Origin: Myxococcota bacterium
GTDB lineage: Bacteria > Myxococcota_A > UBA796
NCBI GenBank assembly: GCA_029251165.1
Contig: JAQXDW010000054.1
Location: forward strand, 62,001-126,000
Direction of reading: 5' to 3'
DNA: 64,000 nucleotides
The notes beneath the pieces were generated by a model. That model made no database searches and was not told the DNA's origin. It saw only the letters and a program-made list of their open reading frames with translations. A program made the position numbers and the translations under genes. This document shows, in pieces, positions 63,736 through 64,000 of this stretch (positions within the stretch are counted from its first letter, which is position 1; each line of letters starts with the position of its first letter).

Positions 63736-64000
63736 GTGTGGTTCTTTCTCGCCTGTACCTCGCCCCCGACAGACTCTTCTGCGGACACTGACTGGCTGAC
63801 GGCACAGAAGCTCTCAGAGATGACTCATCGACTGACCGATCTCGGACCGCGACAGGTCGCCACCGATGCAGAGCCGCTCGCCGCAGCGGTGGTTGAGGCG
63901 ATGCTGCTGGAGGGCGGACTCGAGGACGTCGAGCGGGCACCGTTCGTCTGGGATGCATGGCTGCCCGGCGAGGCCTCCATCACCCTCAGCGGGCAGACCT
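63736..64000 (+). CDS. Lipoprotein, N-terminal part (M28 peptidase-like?), runs off the window
   Basis: 88 codons visible. GTG start at 63736; an in-frame TAG four codons upstream excludes a longer protein. The signal MWFFLAC has only six residues before the lipobox Cys. The mature part begins with Asp/Ser-rich residues and then LSEMTHRLTDLGPRQVATDA and VVEAMLLEGGLEDVERAPF. That resembles the N-terminal region before the zinc site of M28 aminopeptidase-like proteins, but the catalytic part lies beyond the edge, so the family call is tentative. Confidence 0.6.
   Translation, partial: MWFFLACTSPPTDSSADTDWLTAQKLSEMTHRLTDLGPRQVATDAEPLAAAVVEAMLLEGGLEDVERAPFVWDAWLPGEASITLSGQT

Overview
The window is high-GC chromosomal DNA from a Gram-negative bacterium, most likely Myxococcota or a related deltaproteobacterial lineage. 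The clues are many outer-membrane lipoproteins with Asp/Thr-rich linkers, a MYXO-CTERM-like Cys/TM/Arg-cluster motif, AgmX-type and thrombospondin type 3 proteins, transmembrane Ser/Thr kinases beside pseudokinases, a fused isobutyryl-CoA mutase, and frequent GTG/TTG starts. The assignment is an inference from gene content. No rRNA, tRNA, CRISPR array, insertion sequence or prophage was seen.

Layout. Positions 1-14.1 kb are almost entirely on the minus strand. A Gld-type ABC exporter (ATPase, permease, GldG-like, DUF4340) is followed by a UshA-like tetraheme lipoprotein, tsaD and rsmA, joined by overlapping or abutting stop/start codons. Then come a PP2C phosphatase, an M23 peptidase, secA, rpsB and tsf (cut by the window edge). 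From 14.2 to 24.2 kb lie envelope genes: a SurA-N-like protein, an AgmX-like protein, a zinc-finger coiled-coil protein, a CPBP protease with larE, a TSP3-OmpA fusion and two paralogous lipoproteins. From 24.3 to 34.7 kb are a two-component system, an SDR and flavin reductase, and an operon of icmF, a pseudokinase, an MBL hydrolase and bioD. From 34.7 to 42.4 kb are tsaE-comEA-pilB-like, dedA, a degenerate biotin-carboxylase-like gene with rbfA and truB, a DUF2520 protein and rpmB.

From 42.5 to 52.2 kb are a hybrid histidine kinase lacking its histidine, a Rieske protein, and an envelope operon of lipoprotein, Ser/Thr kinase, outer-membrane protein, Cys-less rhodanese and lytic transglycosylase. 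From 52.4 to 57.5 kb a compact five-gene surface operon places a DUF1549/DUF1588-like protein, a Tat-exported DUF1501 protein and a monoheme lipoprotein between two paralogous lipoproteins. From 57.5 to 63.4 kb a TetR regulator with a duplicated operator faces a two-gene unit for a giant 2-hydroxyacyl-CoA-dehydratase-type activator and its dehydratase-like partner. A lipoprotein gene runs off the right edge.

The most striking result is in the UshA-like gene. Its reading frame crosses an in-frame TGA at 9397-9399 inside a C-G-stop motif. Exactly 18 nt downstream is a hairpin with a GGTCT loop, the geometry of the bacterial fdhF SECIS element. I therefore annotate it as a selenoprotein starting at 9528, which an ordinary gene caller would truncate to start at 9384. 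A second theme is pseudoenzymes: a protein kinase, a histidine kinase, a biotin carboxylase and a rhodanese have all lost key catalytic residues.
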